NCBI GenBank assembly: GCA_014529385.2 | Contig: CM043964.1 | Coordinates: 103,820,587-103,857,086, forward strand | Reading direction: 5' to 3' | Origin: Adiantum capillus-veneris | Taxonomy: Eukaryota > Streptophyta > Polypodiopsida > Polypodiales > Pteridaceae | DNA length: 36,500 nucleotides | Part shown: piece after piece, positions 22,826 to 32,766 of the stretch | Layout: the number at the start of each line of letters is the position of its first letter | Position numbering within the stretch: the first letter of the stretch is position 1 | Position numbers and translations under genes: made by a program | The notes under the pieces: model-generated | What the model saw: the letters and a program-made list of their open reading frames with translations, nothing else | Database searches by the model: none | Told to the model about the DNA's origin: nothing

Positions 22826-24904
22826 CTACGAAGACAATGGAATAAACCGTGCCATGTACTTCACTTTGTGTATAAAAGTTGCCAATTTCTTCGTACTCGT
22901 AGGTGATGGAAGAAGAATAATAGACTTAACCTTTTCTGGATCAGCCTCAATGCCATTTTCTGACACCATATGGCCCAATAACTTCACCCTTGGCTGTGCT
23001 AGATGACATTTCTTTGGATTTAGTTGTCCTCCACATTCATCATATCGAGCCAATACCATCTGCAGCTTCTCATGGTGTTCAGCCCTACTGCTATAAGCAC
23101 AGAAGTCATCCATAAAAGCTTTAACACAACTACCAATGAATGGTTCCAACACCCAATTTGCTCTCTCTTGATAGAAGGAAGGTTCATTTGACAACCCAAA
23201 TGGCAATACTGTGTAGCAATAGCAGCCCCATGGCGTAATAAAAGTGGTCTTTGTGCGGTCTTTAAGAGCAATCTTCAATTGAAAATAGCCTGAAAAACCA
23301 TCACACACACTGTACCTCTCATAACCTGCCACTGAATCCAAGATCTGATCGATGAATGGAAGAGGATATGGGTTCTTCTTAGTGGCTGCGTTTAAGGGTT
23401 TAAAATCTACACAAATTCTCCACTTCCCATCCTTCTTTGGACTGACTACGACTGGACTCACCCATTCTGTGGTCTCCAGAGGGACTATGAACCCTGCCTT
23501 CAACAACTTGTCCACCTCTTCTCGCAAGGCTTCCATTTGCTCTTGACCCATCCTTCTTAGCCTTTGCCGCACTGGCTTAGCACCTTCTTTTAGCTCTATA
23601 TGCATCTCTTCGCCCTTGAAGCCTCTGATCTCTTCATCTGAAGTAATGAACAAATCAGGAAAACTAGCCAGCATGTGAAAATATATATCCTTCTCCATAG
23701 CTGAGAGGTCTCCACTGATCATTTGTGTCATCAATTCCTGCTTCTTTGACAACTCAACCTTGGTTTGCATCAGCCCTTCAATCACTTCATAAGGCCCTTC
23801 ACTTTCATCTTCAACCTCATTCGCAAATGCAACTAAATCAAACTCCTGGATTTCTTTGTCCATCAAAAGAACTGCAACATCATCATCCTCATCACTGCTG
23901 GTAGTGCTATCACTGTCCTCATTTGTCACCGTGGAAGAGTCTTCATCACTAGACTCATCCTCATCTTCATAAAGCTCCTCTAATCGTTTCCTTGTGTCCA
24001 TATTATAAAGTTTCTTGGTACCTGTCTTTCCATAGAGGCTAATCGTACCATGCCACCAATCTTGAACAACTCCCACTGCACGTAACCATGGTCTGTCCAG
24101 TATAATAGGATATGCTCCCAACCCTGCTAGCATCACATGAAAATAAACCACTGTTTTTGCATCATATGCCTCCACTTCTAAGCTCTTTACAACACCCAAG
24201 CATTTTACTTTTTGATGGTTTGCCAATCTGATCTGAAAACCTGACACCCCAGCCACTGTGAGACCCATCTTCTCAACGCATGAGTGTGTTATGATGCATA
24301 TTTGGGCTCCGCCATCCACATAACCTTGTCCCAAATTTTTTCTTTTATGCCACACATCTACTATTGGACAAATGTCTGGTAGCTCATCCATTGCCAACAC
24401 CTTTACTGAACCTATCTCTGGATCTTTCTCCATTGGGTTAACCATCCTCTTCCACTGTCGCTTTAGCTTAGGCACCATCTCTATAAGCTGCCCAAAAGTA
24501 ACATCTGCCTTCCTGCTCGTCAGATCCTCCTTCAAGTCATAGCTTAATTGCCCATCCCCTAGTGGAAAATCTGAAACATGAAACTTTTGACGAGCTCTCC
24601 TTTTCCTCTTGGCCTTGACATCCTCGCCTTCATGGCTCTTTCCTTTCTTCTGACTAGGACCTGGGGCACTTCTTCCTTCCTTATCCTCTGTGGTCCTCTT
24701 CCCAATAGGTATCACTAATGTATCCTCTAGCTTTGATGCCTTCTCCAAGGTGACTACACTTAGCACTTTTGTCTTTCCCTTTTCCTCTTGGGTTAATCCA
24801 CTGGTTCCTTCATCTCCCTTAATTTCGATGCCATAATCATTTGACCTAGTTAACACCTGTCTTGGCAATGGATACATGTCTCCCCCCATCCTTGGTGGCT
24901 TATC
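22826..24904 (-). CDS. Element E protease and reverse transcriptase, intact open frame
   Basis: About 690 codons without interruption. After a basic linker comes TFGQLIEMVPKLKRQW near 24450-24500, a motif shared with A and F. The protease core is GYVDGGAQICII near 24290-24325, and its end motif reads ILDRPWLRAVG where A has ILGRPWLLPIG. An acidic spacer follows near 23850-23960. RT blocks: EWVSPVVVSPKKDGKW near 23430-23470, ICVDFKPLNAATKKNPYPL near 23370, GFSGYFQ near 23290, TTFITPWGCYCY near 23240, LPFGLSNEPSFYQ near 23185, catalytic FMDD with its codons at 23105-23113, LNPKKCHLAQP near 22995 and LLGHMVSENGIEADPEKVK near 22930-22975. Polymerase residues look intact. The upstream boundary is the zinc knuckle; it is one frame with gag. 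Confidence 0.9.
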   Translation of the reverse strand, partial: DKPPRMGGDMYPLPRQVLTRSNDYGIEIKGDEGTSGLTQEEKGKTKVLSVVTLEKASKLEDTLVIPIGKRTTEDKEGRSAPGPSQKKGKSHEGEDVKAKRKRRARQKFHVSDFPLGDGQLSYDLKEDLTSRKADVTFGQLIEMVPKLKRQWKRMVNPMEKDPEIGSVKVLAMDELPDICPIVDVWHKRKNLGQGYVDGGAQICIITHSCVEKMGLTVAGVSGFQIRLANHQKVKCLGVVKSLEVEAYDAKTVVYFHVMLAGLGAYPIILDRPWLRAVGVVQDWWHGTISLYGKTGTKKLYNMDTRKRLEELYEDEDESSDEDSSTVTNEDSDSTTSSDEDDDVAVLLMDKEIQEFDLVAFANEVEDESEGPYEVIEGLMQTKVELSKKQELMTQMISGDLSAMEKDIYFHMLASFPDLFITSDEEIRGFKGEEMHIELKEGAKPVRQRLRRMGQEQMEALREEVDKLLKAGFIVPLETTEWVSPVVVSPKKDGKWRICVDFKPLNAATKKNPYPLPFIDQILDSVAGYERYSVCDGFSGYFQLKIALKDRTKTTFITPWGCYCYTVLPFGLSNEPSFYQERANWVLEPFIGSCVKAFMDDFCAYSSRAEHHEKLQMVLARYDECGGQLNPKKCHLAQPRVKLLGHMVSENGIEADPEKVKSIILLPSPTSTKKLATFIHKVKYMARFIPLSS

Positions 24905-25810
24905 ACATTGCGGGCTGATGTGACCCAACTCTCCACAATTGTAACATGTGGGCGTCTGCCTCCAAAACCTACCATTGCTTTGTCCAACACCATTCCTAGG
25001 CCTTTCTTCACCTCCTAGTTGATTTGCAAACCCCCTCGATCTCGATTATTTCCCACTTGACCTAGCATGTTTAGGCTGAGATTCTTCATCAAATCTACCA
25101 TTTGCCTCATGTCTTGCCTTAGCCCATCATCTTGCACTGCTGTAGTGACCACTGATGGCAATAACCTGAGTAGTAACAGGAACCACTGGTTTGTGATGAA
25201 CCCCTGGCATGCGATCTTATAAAGAGTCCATAGGCTGAAATTCAGACCTCATGGGCAAAGACTCCACCCCTAACTGGCTCATTTTCCTCAGCTTCCACTC
25301 TTTGTTCCTTGCTACCTCTAGTGCATCTTCATATGTCCTAGGCTTCTTTAGCTCCACTCTCCAACGTATATTCTCCCAAAGACCAGCTAAGAACCTGTCC
25401 TTCTTCATCATGTCAGGTGGGGGTACCTGTGGTGCTAAGGCCTTGCACATTTGCTCCCATGCCAATGAAAACTTACGTATGTACGCATCTATTGGCTCAC
25501 CTTCCTTTTGCACCAAAGCCTGTACTTCTTGCCACACTTTGTCAGGATCTTCTATCTTCACAAACTCCACTTCCAACCCATGTCGTAGATTGTCCCAACT
25601 CAATCTTACAGGTGGATCCGCTACACGCAACTCCTCTTCAAATGCTTTGGACCAAACTTGTGCATCACTCTTCGAACAAATTTGGAGAACACGTAACATC
25701 TGCGCAGGGTCATGAATCTGGTTGCTAATGCAGGCAACCTCCATCTTTTCCAGAAAGTCTTCCACATCTTCATCACTTCTTCCATGAAACTCCGGATAAG
25801 AGAAAGCCAT
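24905..25810 (-). pseudogene. Element E gag with CCHC knuckle, lightly broken
   Basis: I start it at the ATG at 25810 (MAFSYPEFHGRSDED), because element F gag starts the same way (MASVSFPTFSG). The capsid region runs on through AYIRKFSLAWEQM near 25460-25500 and KDRFLAGLWENIRWRVEL near 25350-25405. A TAA lies at 25217-25219. Between about 25155 and 25030 the good reading is one frame over (MRQMVDLMKNLSLNML, likely helical), so two compensating frameshifts are present. The knuckle CX2CX4HX4C (CYNCGELGHISPQC) is at 24905-24946, in frame with protease. It packages RNA in the element particle. Confidence 0.85.
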
Positions 25811-25896
25811 GGCTACCCAAGTTCCAATGCTTTGAGAACCCCTTTGAACACACGTGCAAGAACCCAAAACTTTTACTGACTCAATTCCCATAAACT

Positions 25897-26154
25897 TCAA
25901 TGGAGCTCAACTTTAGATAAGGACAAACACATGCACATCAAATGATTTTCATAGTTGATCATCGGAATTACAACAAGCAAAGGACATTCCAGGATCTCTC
26001 TTAATCTTCTTGGCCCGAACATAAAGACTATGCGCTGCTGGAAAAAAATCTTCCTGGACACATGAACATTTATCTGGATTCTTTGAGTTAAATGAAATGG
26101 AGTGAATTGAGGGCCATTTTGATCATCCATTAAAGCCAACCATGAAGCTCCCAA
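25897..26154 (-). CDS. Element E pre-gag ORF, conserved with element F, unknown function
   Basis: An 85-codon open frame in the leader, upstream of gag and in a different frame. It contains NVHVSRKIFFQQRIVFMFG; element F has NIYVDRKVFYQQKIVYLFG in the same position, 11 of 19 identical with conservative changes elsewhere. EIL and a run of I/V/P residues follow in both. It ends 86 nt before the gag ATG (87 nt in F). The first ATG in frame is at 26130. In F the homologous segment is the C-terminal part of a longer protein, so this may be a remnant. I do not recognise a family. Confidence 0.6.
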   Translation of the reverse strand: MGASWLALMDDQNGPQFTPFHLTQRIQINVHVSRKIFFQQRIVFMFGPRRLREILECPLLVVIPMINYENHLMCMCLSLSKVELH

Positions 26155-26838
26155 GAAGGCACACCTGACTTAACCTCTGATTTTTCCAAAATTTCAGCAG
26201 CATAACAGCATAAATGGCTCAAAAGACCAAAAAACCAGCCATCATAACTTGGAAAAATTTTGGCAGAGTTTCCCCAGAAATAGAGCAGTAGGAACCCAAA
26301 ATATAGACTGTATATGTATGCATAAACTGTCAACAATAGAACCCGAGCATCAAGTAGGACTCACTAGTACATAGCCTATGGCAAGGTCACAAAAAGGGTG
26401 CTCCAGCTACCTGTATCACCGAAAGGATCTCTACAGTTGAGAATCCCCCAGCTCAATAAAAACCTCACGCTATCGACCCTCACACGAAGGCTAATGCAAA
26501 TCGCATATAGTCAAGTCTCAGAAATGACTATCTTCTAGACCAAGTCTCATAAATGTCTGGGACTTCCAAATACAACCAAGTATGGCTCCACAAATGCGTA
26601 CAATGGCAGTTTCCACAAGTAACGTACAATCCAGCAGACAATGCGCTCAAATAGGCGCCAAGTGATGCATACCCACAACAACTGCAAGTGACATCACTGC
26701 TAGTATATCACTGTACTCTAGCTACCTGTACCTATGTGAATCACCTGTACCTGTACCTGTCCCTGTAACCTGTAACCTGTAACCTGTAACCTTGAATCTC
26801 AAAGCTTGAAGCTCGAAGTAGAAGGTACTCGAAGAAGA
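26155..26838 (-). other. Element E untranslated leader with tandem repeat
   Basis: No convincing frame is seen between the PBS and the pre-gag ORF. Close to the PBS, 26744-26792 holds tandem copies of CCTGTA, then CCTGTAA (minus: TTACAGG), about seven units. The leader may hold packaging or translation signals, but nothing specific can be assigned. Confidence 0.5.
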
Positions 26839-26856
26839 TCCTCAATGGGGGCACCA
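26839..26856 (-). other. Element E primer binding site
   Basis: The minus strand reads TGGTGCCCCCATTGAGGA, six bases inside the LTR. It is identical to the element A site although the LTRs are of different families. Confidence 0.87.
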
Positions 26857-26862
26857 AAAGAA

Positions 26863-28004
26863 TGTGAGCGGGATGGAAACACACACAACGCCTCTATAAT
26901 GACCCGAAAAACACTCTTGGGATGATACACACACACATTATAGGGCACCACTCGGCTTACACAACCATCCTAGCCGAGATAGGAAACACACAGACGGAGT
27001 GAGAAGAGAGAGATTTTCCACTTGCCCACTCAATACTCACACATACACACTCACACACACACTCTCAATTCAGCTCAAAGGAGGCAAATTGCTGTTGTTT
27101 AGACTCAATGAAGCTCAGCCCAACACCAATGGGGCAAATAGTTTACACAGTATTGAGGAAATACACCAGATACAACCACAAAGTTAAGCAGAGGCTTCAC
27201 TCACTGGAGAAGATTACACAGAAAAATAGCAGAAAATATGTGAAGAATTTGGCAAAATTTACAGCGCCATTGCGTCTGGAACGGCCCAAAACCCCAGTCT
27301 ACAATGTCAAAGTGCTCAAATCCGACCTCAAATAAGCAGTTTAGGGCCAAAAAATGCTCCAAAAACAGCAAAAACACACTTGCGGCTATTCCTCCTCTCT
27401 TCTCCACGTTTTTTCTGTTATTCTCTATTTTTTTTCAGTTCCCACACTTAGCTTTATTAGTTGGGCACCCGTGGCCTTTTAGATGACCTCAAACGGACCC
27501 CGAACAGGCCAAAAACTGACCTCGCAGTGTATAGTTGTCACCTTTTTGCATCATCCGCACACCTGGCACTCAGTTTTTTCAAATAATGCATCCCGCAACC
27601 ACGTGAAGTGGCCCCAAAAATTGATCCTCATGATGACCTTTCTGCATAAGTATCACAAGAAAACACCCACGTCGTGTCCATACTTCTCCACGTGCAAGTA
27701 TTGACCCCGTTCGACCTCCTGACGCCACTCGATGCCATCTCACGCACCTGCTTACCTCATGTCGTCGGCCCGCGGATAGCTTCCTCAAGAAGTTTTACGC
27801 GCTACCAACTCCTCCTTATTGTAGAAAAAACACAGTGGTACTGGTAATAGTGAAAATCGATGCACTATGTACACCCTGTCCTACCTGTACACACTTGGGC
27901 CCCACCTAACCACCTGGCTATGGAAATTGGGCAATCCTTTATTTGATGCACCATGCATGTATATGTACATATGCGCAATCCCTTGCTCCGAAAAACTCCT
28001 AACA
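26863..28004 (-). repeat. Element E 5' LTR, 1142 bp
   Basis: In element sense it runs TGTTAGGAG to CCCGCTCACA. It matches the 3' LTR along its whole length with no net length change. TTATAGAGGCG on the minus strand (26891-26900) is the TATA-like motif, about 30 bp from the LTR end. CCGT follows at 28005-28008. Confidence 0.93.
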
Positions 28005-28673
28005 CCGTCAGCTCAATTAGTGACATTGGAACAAAGCATTGACTGGACTGAAATAGATAACTGGACTGGAATAAGATATTGGAATGAGAGACATAACTGA
28101 AAGATTAGAAAGAGTATTTGCCGATTGAGATTAATAGTTTAAGCTCAACCAGTACATTGTATAATGGTTCAAGCTCAAATGATTACAAAATTAATGATTA
28201 CATAGTGAGCGAGAGGTGAAGAGCTAAAAAATGCTAAGGAAGCTAAAGCCAAATACATGCAGCTCAAAACTTGATTAGAATGTAGCGGGTCCTATTTACA
28301 GCCCTCTTGAGTTACTATAGTAACTGCTTGTGGTAATTATTACTAGTCTGATTGCCTCTCGTGGGCTGATCTTCTAATGGACAATTCCCGCTTGCTAGGA
28401 CTGTCTCTGCCTGCTAGGTCTGTCTTCGCCTTCTACATCCTTCCCTCCTTTCTTGAATTTTGGTATAAATCCAAAATTTTTGAAAAAAATCCACCACCTG
28501 ATTTTGATTTGGTGTTGCTGAGTTGGCCGATGTTCCTCATGATTTTAGCCAATGTTCCTCATGATAGTACTCTTTTGGTATGTCTTTATGCCATATTTCA
28601 TGCTTGTTGAGTGCTTGACACCCCTATAATTGTAATTCCAAGGGTGACGAGCCAAGGAGATCCTAGTGCCTTA
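28005..28673. other. Unassigned DNA right of element E, with short direct repeats
   Basis: No gene supported. An imperfect repeat of about 25 bases, around AATCCACC and CTGATTTTGA, occurs at 28482-28507 and 28677-28700. A second short repeat, ATGTTCCTCATGAT, occurs twice near 28530-28565. Confidence 0.5.
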
Positions 28674-31080
28674 CTAGAAAAATCCACCGTCTGATTTTGA
28701 GATGGAACTACCCAATATCCTTCCACTGAACCCGCTTCCTCTTGCACTTCTTTTGTGTTGGTGCTTCAGAAGTCCCAGTGCGCACACTGTCCTTCTGGAT
28801 AAGTCTGTAAATGGCCTCATGGTGCATTTTCCCTTTGTCAGACGGGTGCTGGCCAATTTGTGACAATGCGAGGCTGTGTGGATCCATCCTTGCGAAAGAG
28901 GTTGATTTGTCTTGATTCTAGCTTCAAAGAGAATTTCATCCATTTCTCTGTATTGTGGTTCCATTCCTGGTTTAGCAGTGATATCCTTTTTAGGGAATTT
29001 GGAAGACTCCATAGTCAGTTAAAGCAATTCGTTTGTGATCTTTGTTCAACCTTCAAGCATGATCTTCCATTGTCTCATACAGAGTTTGACCCTCTGCATT
29101 TTGCCGTGCAACTCCATGACATCATCCAGTTTGAGGGCGTCATTGATTAGTATTTGCAAGTTTTCCATTCCACATTGGCCCGCTCATACCAATCCTGAAG
29201 GTCATTAGTGATATCAAAGTAGGTGAGCCAGTCCACTGGTTTGGGATGTTGGGGATACAAGGCAAAAAAGAATCTGGACAGTTCAACTTCTTTAGCAGGT
29301 AATGCATACAAGAGAACTGAAGAATCAGGCACAAACTGCAAAAAAAAATAAAATAGTTTGGTTCTTCTGTTGCATCATCTTTTTGGTAACCCGGACAAGC
29401 TGAAATAGTCTTCAAAAGCAGTTTCTTGTTCTCCTACTGCATTTGGGTCCGAGGTCTCTTACTGCTAGAGAACTGGTCTTCAATGATGGCCTACACCCTC
29501 TGGTCAAACTCCTCTAGCAATTTTCATTTGAAGTAGAACTTCTTTCATCTGAGTTCTGACTTCATTCATACACTTGTATGTAGGCTTGTTTCCAAATAGA
29601 AATTCTATTTCAAGGTCTAGGGAGTGTGGATCTACAGTGGACTATCGTTGCAAATGTGGATTGGCTATCCTATCATCAGAAATTAGTGTCCACTCAGGTA
29701 CCCTTTCCAACAACTGGATTCTGCTGGGGTGCATAGGTAATTGGCACAATTCTTGATCATGGAAGGCAGTCGATTTCCAGTGCTATATCATTTCTTTGGC
29801 TCCAATATACAGCATTCGAAAGCATGCCAGATTAGAGATTGGAGTATCATTCTCCAAATATATCCTAGTAATAGGAGTGTGTTGATGTCTTAATGTCTTA
29901 TTCAGTGTGATGAGATGTAATGAATGCTGCTCATCACCCTTTAGGGACTGAGTCACAGCTTTGGCTTTCCTTTGCTATCAGCAAGGTGCTGTGAATGGTG
30001 TACTGGATAATCTCTAGTTTGGCCCTTCTCTCCACTACGTGGCTGCTGATCCTCAGACCGCTAGTCCCCCGACTGCTGGTCTGGCTTGTCTTTGTATTAG
30101 TCTCGCTCGTCTCTGTTGGGTTGACTGCCCTCTATAGCAGCAGATCCACCAGCTCTAGACCCTGAAGCCAAGGAAGGAGGAAAGTCATCATCTTCATCAT
30201 CTGGTTTGTCTGCCTGGTTGTCCTCCCCTTCCTCATCCTTCTCTTGTTCTCTCTCAGAATCTTTCTCAAGATTACTCTATTTTTCAATGTAATCCAGGAT
30301 GGCTTGATTTGCTAATGTTGTGTTGTATTTTGAGAGCTTATCTTGCAGATCACTCTGCATAGTCTCCATTAGTGCCTTCAAATTGTCCATATCCAAAGTT
30401 ACATTGCCTTCTGGACTTAGAATATCAGCAAGATTATTGTAGACTTATCTCTTTGTAAGAGAAGCCTTTACCGCAATAGTGTGAGATGACATTAGTTCTT
30501 TGTAGTTTGTCCACTTCATTCTGAGCAAAGTCTGAAAGCGATCTGCATCTCTGAAAGTTGTTGCCTTGTCTTCCTTTATTTCCCTATTTTCTATTTCTAT
30601 CTTCAGTAGTTTTTTTTTGCAGATCTTGATTGTCCTCACAGATTGATTCTCAGCAATAGTATGCTTGAGTCTCTATGCAGCCACATCCTTCTGAAGTTTT
30701 TACACCTGTTGTTGGCTGCTCTCCAAGTCTTCTTTGAGCTTAAACACTTGCTCACTAGGCATAGATGCATCCATCATTTAGCCTAAGGTGTTAACAATGG
30801 TGCTCCATGATGATTGGATAAGCATTGAGCAGCCATCAGTGAAATTTGCCTGGTCAGATTGAACTGGCTCATAAATCATTACGAGAGCCATGTATGATAA
30901 ATGTGCTAAATCAGTTGTTTGCCTTTAAGGGGATTAAGCTGCAATTGCTACAGTTTATCTTTCTTGGCTATGGACAAGGCTAATTCACTAAAAGGAATTC
31001 TGTTTGATGGACTGTCAGGTACTGGACCCTTTCCCTTATCTTTGATTGTTTAGTGCTTTTCTTTTCTTTGGATCCACTTT
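28674..31080 (-). pseudogene. Long, broken minus-strand reading frame, not recognised
   Basis: Read on the minus strand, this stretch looks like a decayed protein gene rather than noise. Segments in order: DSPSNRIPFSELALSIAKKD near 30960-31020; TDLAHLSYMALVMIYEPVQ near 30860-30920; a probable coiled coil (LKEDLESSQQQV near 30720, ENREIKEDKATTFRDADRFQ near 30530-30590); LDMDNLKALMETMQSDLQDK near 30330-30400; an acidic stretch (KDEEGEDNQADKPDDEDDDF near 30190-30240); HSLHLITLNKTLRHQHTPIT near 29870-29930; HPSRIQLLERVPEWTLISDD near 29670-29730; KPVDWLTYFDITNDLQDWYE near 29180-29240; the end near 28680. I count seven TAG, three TAA and one TGA plus frame changes. I see no RT, integrase, transposase or zinc-knuckle motif. 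It could be an element ORF or a host gene fragment. Confidence 0.5.
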
Positions 31081-31610
31081 TGTATTGAATGCTTTTACTT
31101 TGACCGCATTTATAATGCCCACGCATTTCACTCTTACATTGTTTGCCATCTTGGCTCGGCAGGGTGCCGGCCTACTTACCTCTAGACCTAGATGGTGCAT
31201 CATCTATCACTCATGACGCATACTTGCGCACCACCATCTATGTAGACATTTGAGATTCGTTGCCCCTTGATGTGAGCGTCCATGGTTGGTAGGATGTCGC
31301 GAGATCCCTTCCAGAGATAGCCACAGCTATCCTGGGCCTTGATTTCCTAGTACTTACCATTTTTGTCTATTGCCTCCTCATCCTTGGTGCAAGGTGGAGT
31401 AATTGGGGCCAAGTTATCTTCGGGCCATGCATTAACACATCCTGAACTAAGTCATAGGGTTTTGCATACTCACCTAATGAGAAGTCTACTATGTCTATCT
31501 TCCGTCGTGGTTTAGCTGCTTGCTTGCTAGACTCGGCCTTCTCTTTCATCTTCTCTTCTCTTTGAGATGCTTCCTCGTGCTTGGCATGCTTCACTCCCAT
31601 AGCATCCACT
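31080..31610 (-). pseudogene. Element F gag-pol linker and protease start, truncated
   Basis: The linker has KIDIVDFSLGEYAKPYDL near 31450-31510 and TWPQLLHLAPRMRRQ near 31370-31415, matching TFGQLLALNPKLRRQW of A. The retropepsin core YIDGGAQVCVMS lies near 31200-31240. MANNVRVKCVGIINAVKVK near 31090-31150 corresponds to MANHTKARCLGVAQDVRVK of A. Frame changes separate these blocks, and the match ends near 31080, before the ILGRPWL region. Confidence 0.75.
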
Positions 31611-32679
31611 TCTTCTACCTTCGCTTTCCCTTTGTGCTTATCTCAAATTGATTCTTCTACCTTTGCCTTCCCTTTAGCCTCCAAGCTAATAACACTCACC
31701 GCTTGGTTCACAGCAGGTGGTGGGGGTAGTGGCGGAATGAGAGGTTGGGGTGGTGGTTGTTGTTGTACAGGTGGTTGAAGGATTTGGACCGGTGGGATCG
31801 GTCCTGGTTACCTAGGTGGTGGTGGTCTTGCTCTTGGCAGAGAGATCTGGTTCTGTCTCCCCCCTCTATTGAAATTCTGCCTCCTCAGGTGTGGGTAGTA
31901 GTACATTCCATGGCCATCTTCCCCGCAGTTGTAGCAGTGGTACTCTTGGTTCTACCTTCGTTGTCCTCTTCCTTGTTCTGGATTCCTGCCAGGTGCATGC
32001 CCTTGCTACACCAGATGCACGGATAAACTCTCTAGTTGGGTGGTGATGCGACTCAGCAGGTCCTGCTGCTCTTCTGATACCTCCTGCGGTTGGACTCTAT
32101 GGTTGGCTGTTACAGTCTCACTGGGGTTGGTCGGGCCAAGCTTGTTTCCTCTGACTCGTTTACTCTTGCTTGCATGCGTAGCTTCTTGTCTTTAAGGTGG
32201 TCTACTTCGACTGCCAACTCATATGTTGCAGGAAACCTTCCCTTCACCTTCTCTCTAAGCAGCAACCATAGACCAGCAATGAAACGGTCCTTCTTTAGGA
32301 AATTAGGCACTCCTTCGCCTTCCTCCAGTGAGGCAACCCATCTCTCCCATAAGTCCACAAATTTGGACTCGTAGGTGGCATACTCCAGCAGACCTCCCTG
32401 CTTTAATTCTGTCAGGCCATAACTTCTCCGAGGTTGTGCCTCCACCAAACCTCTTTACAAAAGCAGTCCTTAACACATCCATGCATTCTTGGTAGCCTGG
32501 GGCAATGCATTATACCAGGACTTGGCCTATACTTTCATCAGTAGAGGAAAAATTCTAAGTCGTGAAGCGTCGTCATCTTTGTTGGAGACGACACAAGCAA
32601 TGTCGAAATCATCCAAAAAGTCGGTGGTGAGATCCTCTCCCTTCTTTCCACTGAACGTGGGGAAAGAAACACTTGCCAT
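31610..32679 (-). pseudogene. Element F gag, broken, knuckle with lost cysteine
   Basis: Starts at the ATG at 32679 (MASVSFPTFSGKKGEDL), parallel to element E gag. Capsid segments: SRLRIFPLLMKV near 32540-32575; after a frameshift near 32440, LLEYATYESKFVDLWERWV near 32335-32395, then FLKKDRFIAGLWLLLREKVK near 32245-32305, which matches KKDRFLAGLWENIRWRV of E. The knuckle at 31895-31936 reads CYNCGEDGHGMYYY: the last cysteine of CX2CX4HX4C is Y, by one base. A proline- and glutamine-rich stretch follows (near 31720-31830), then a repeated KGKAKVEE (near 31620-31675). Confidence 0.75.
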
Positions 32680-32766
32680 GGTAGTGACTCAGAAAATTAA
32701 AAACCTTTTTTTACATTAACAACAGTAGCGGCTCATAGCGGCTTTTTACAGGGGTGGGTAGATAGG

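Larger units (their letters stand above)
19289..28004 (-). mobile_element. Element E: complete Ty3/gypsy retrotransposon, Tat-like
   Basis: Two LTRs of exactly 1142 bp flank a 6.4-kb interior. Minus-strand order: 5' LTR, PBS, a 0.9-kb leader with a pre-gag ORF, gag with CCHC knuckle, protease, RT, two RNase H domains, integrase, PPT, 3' LTR. CCGT flanks both sides; a 5-bp duplication would be more usual for this class, so one flanking base may have changed. The LTRs differ by about 5% over the stretch I compared. Pol stays in one frame for about 1,490 codons apart from three TAG codons. This is the best preserved element here. Confidence 0.95.

Noticed and set aside
20459-24928. Reassigned genetic code (TAG read as glutamine) as the explanation for element E pol
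   Set aside because: Element E gag also has a TAA and frameshifts, and other elements have TGA and TAA stops; decay explains all of them.
26744-26792. CRISPR-like or telomere-like array
   Set aside because: The units are contiguous without spacers, too short, and not a plant telomere unit (TTTAGGG).
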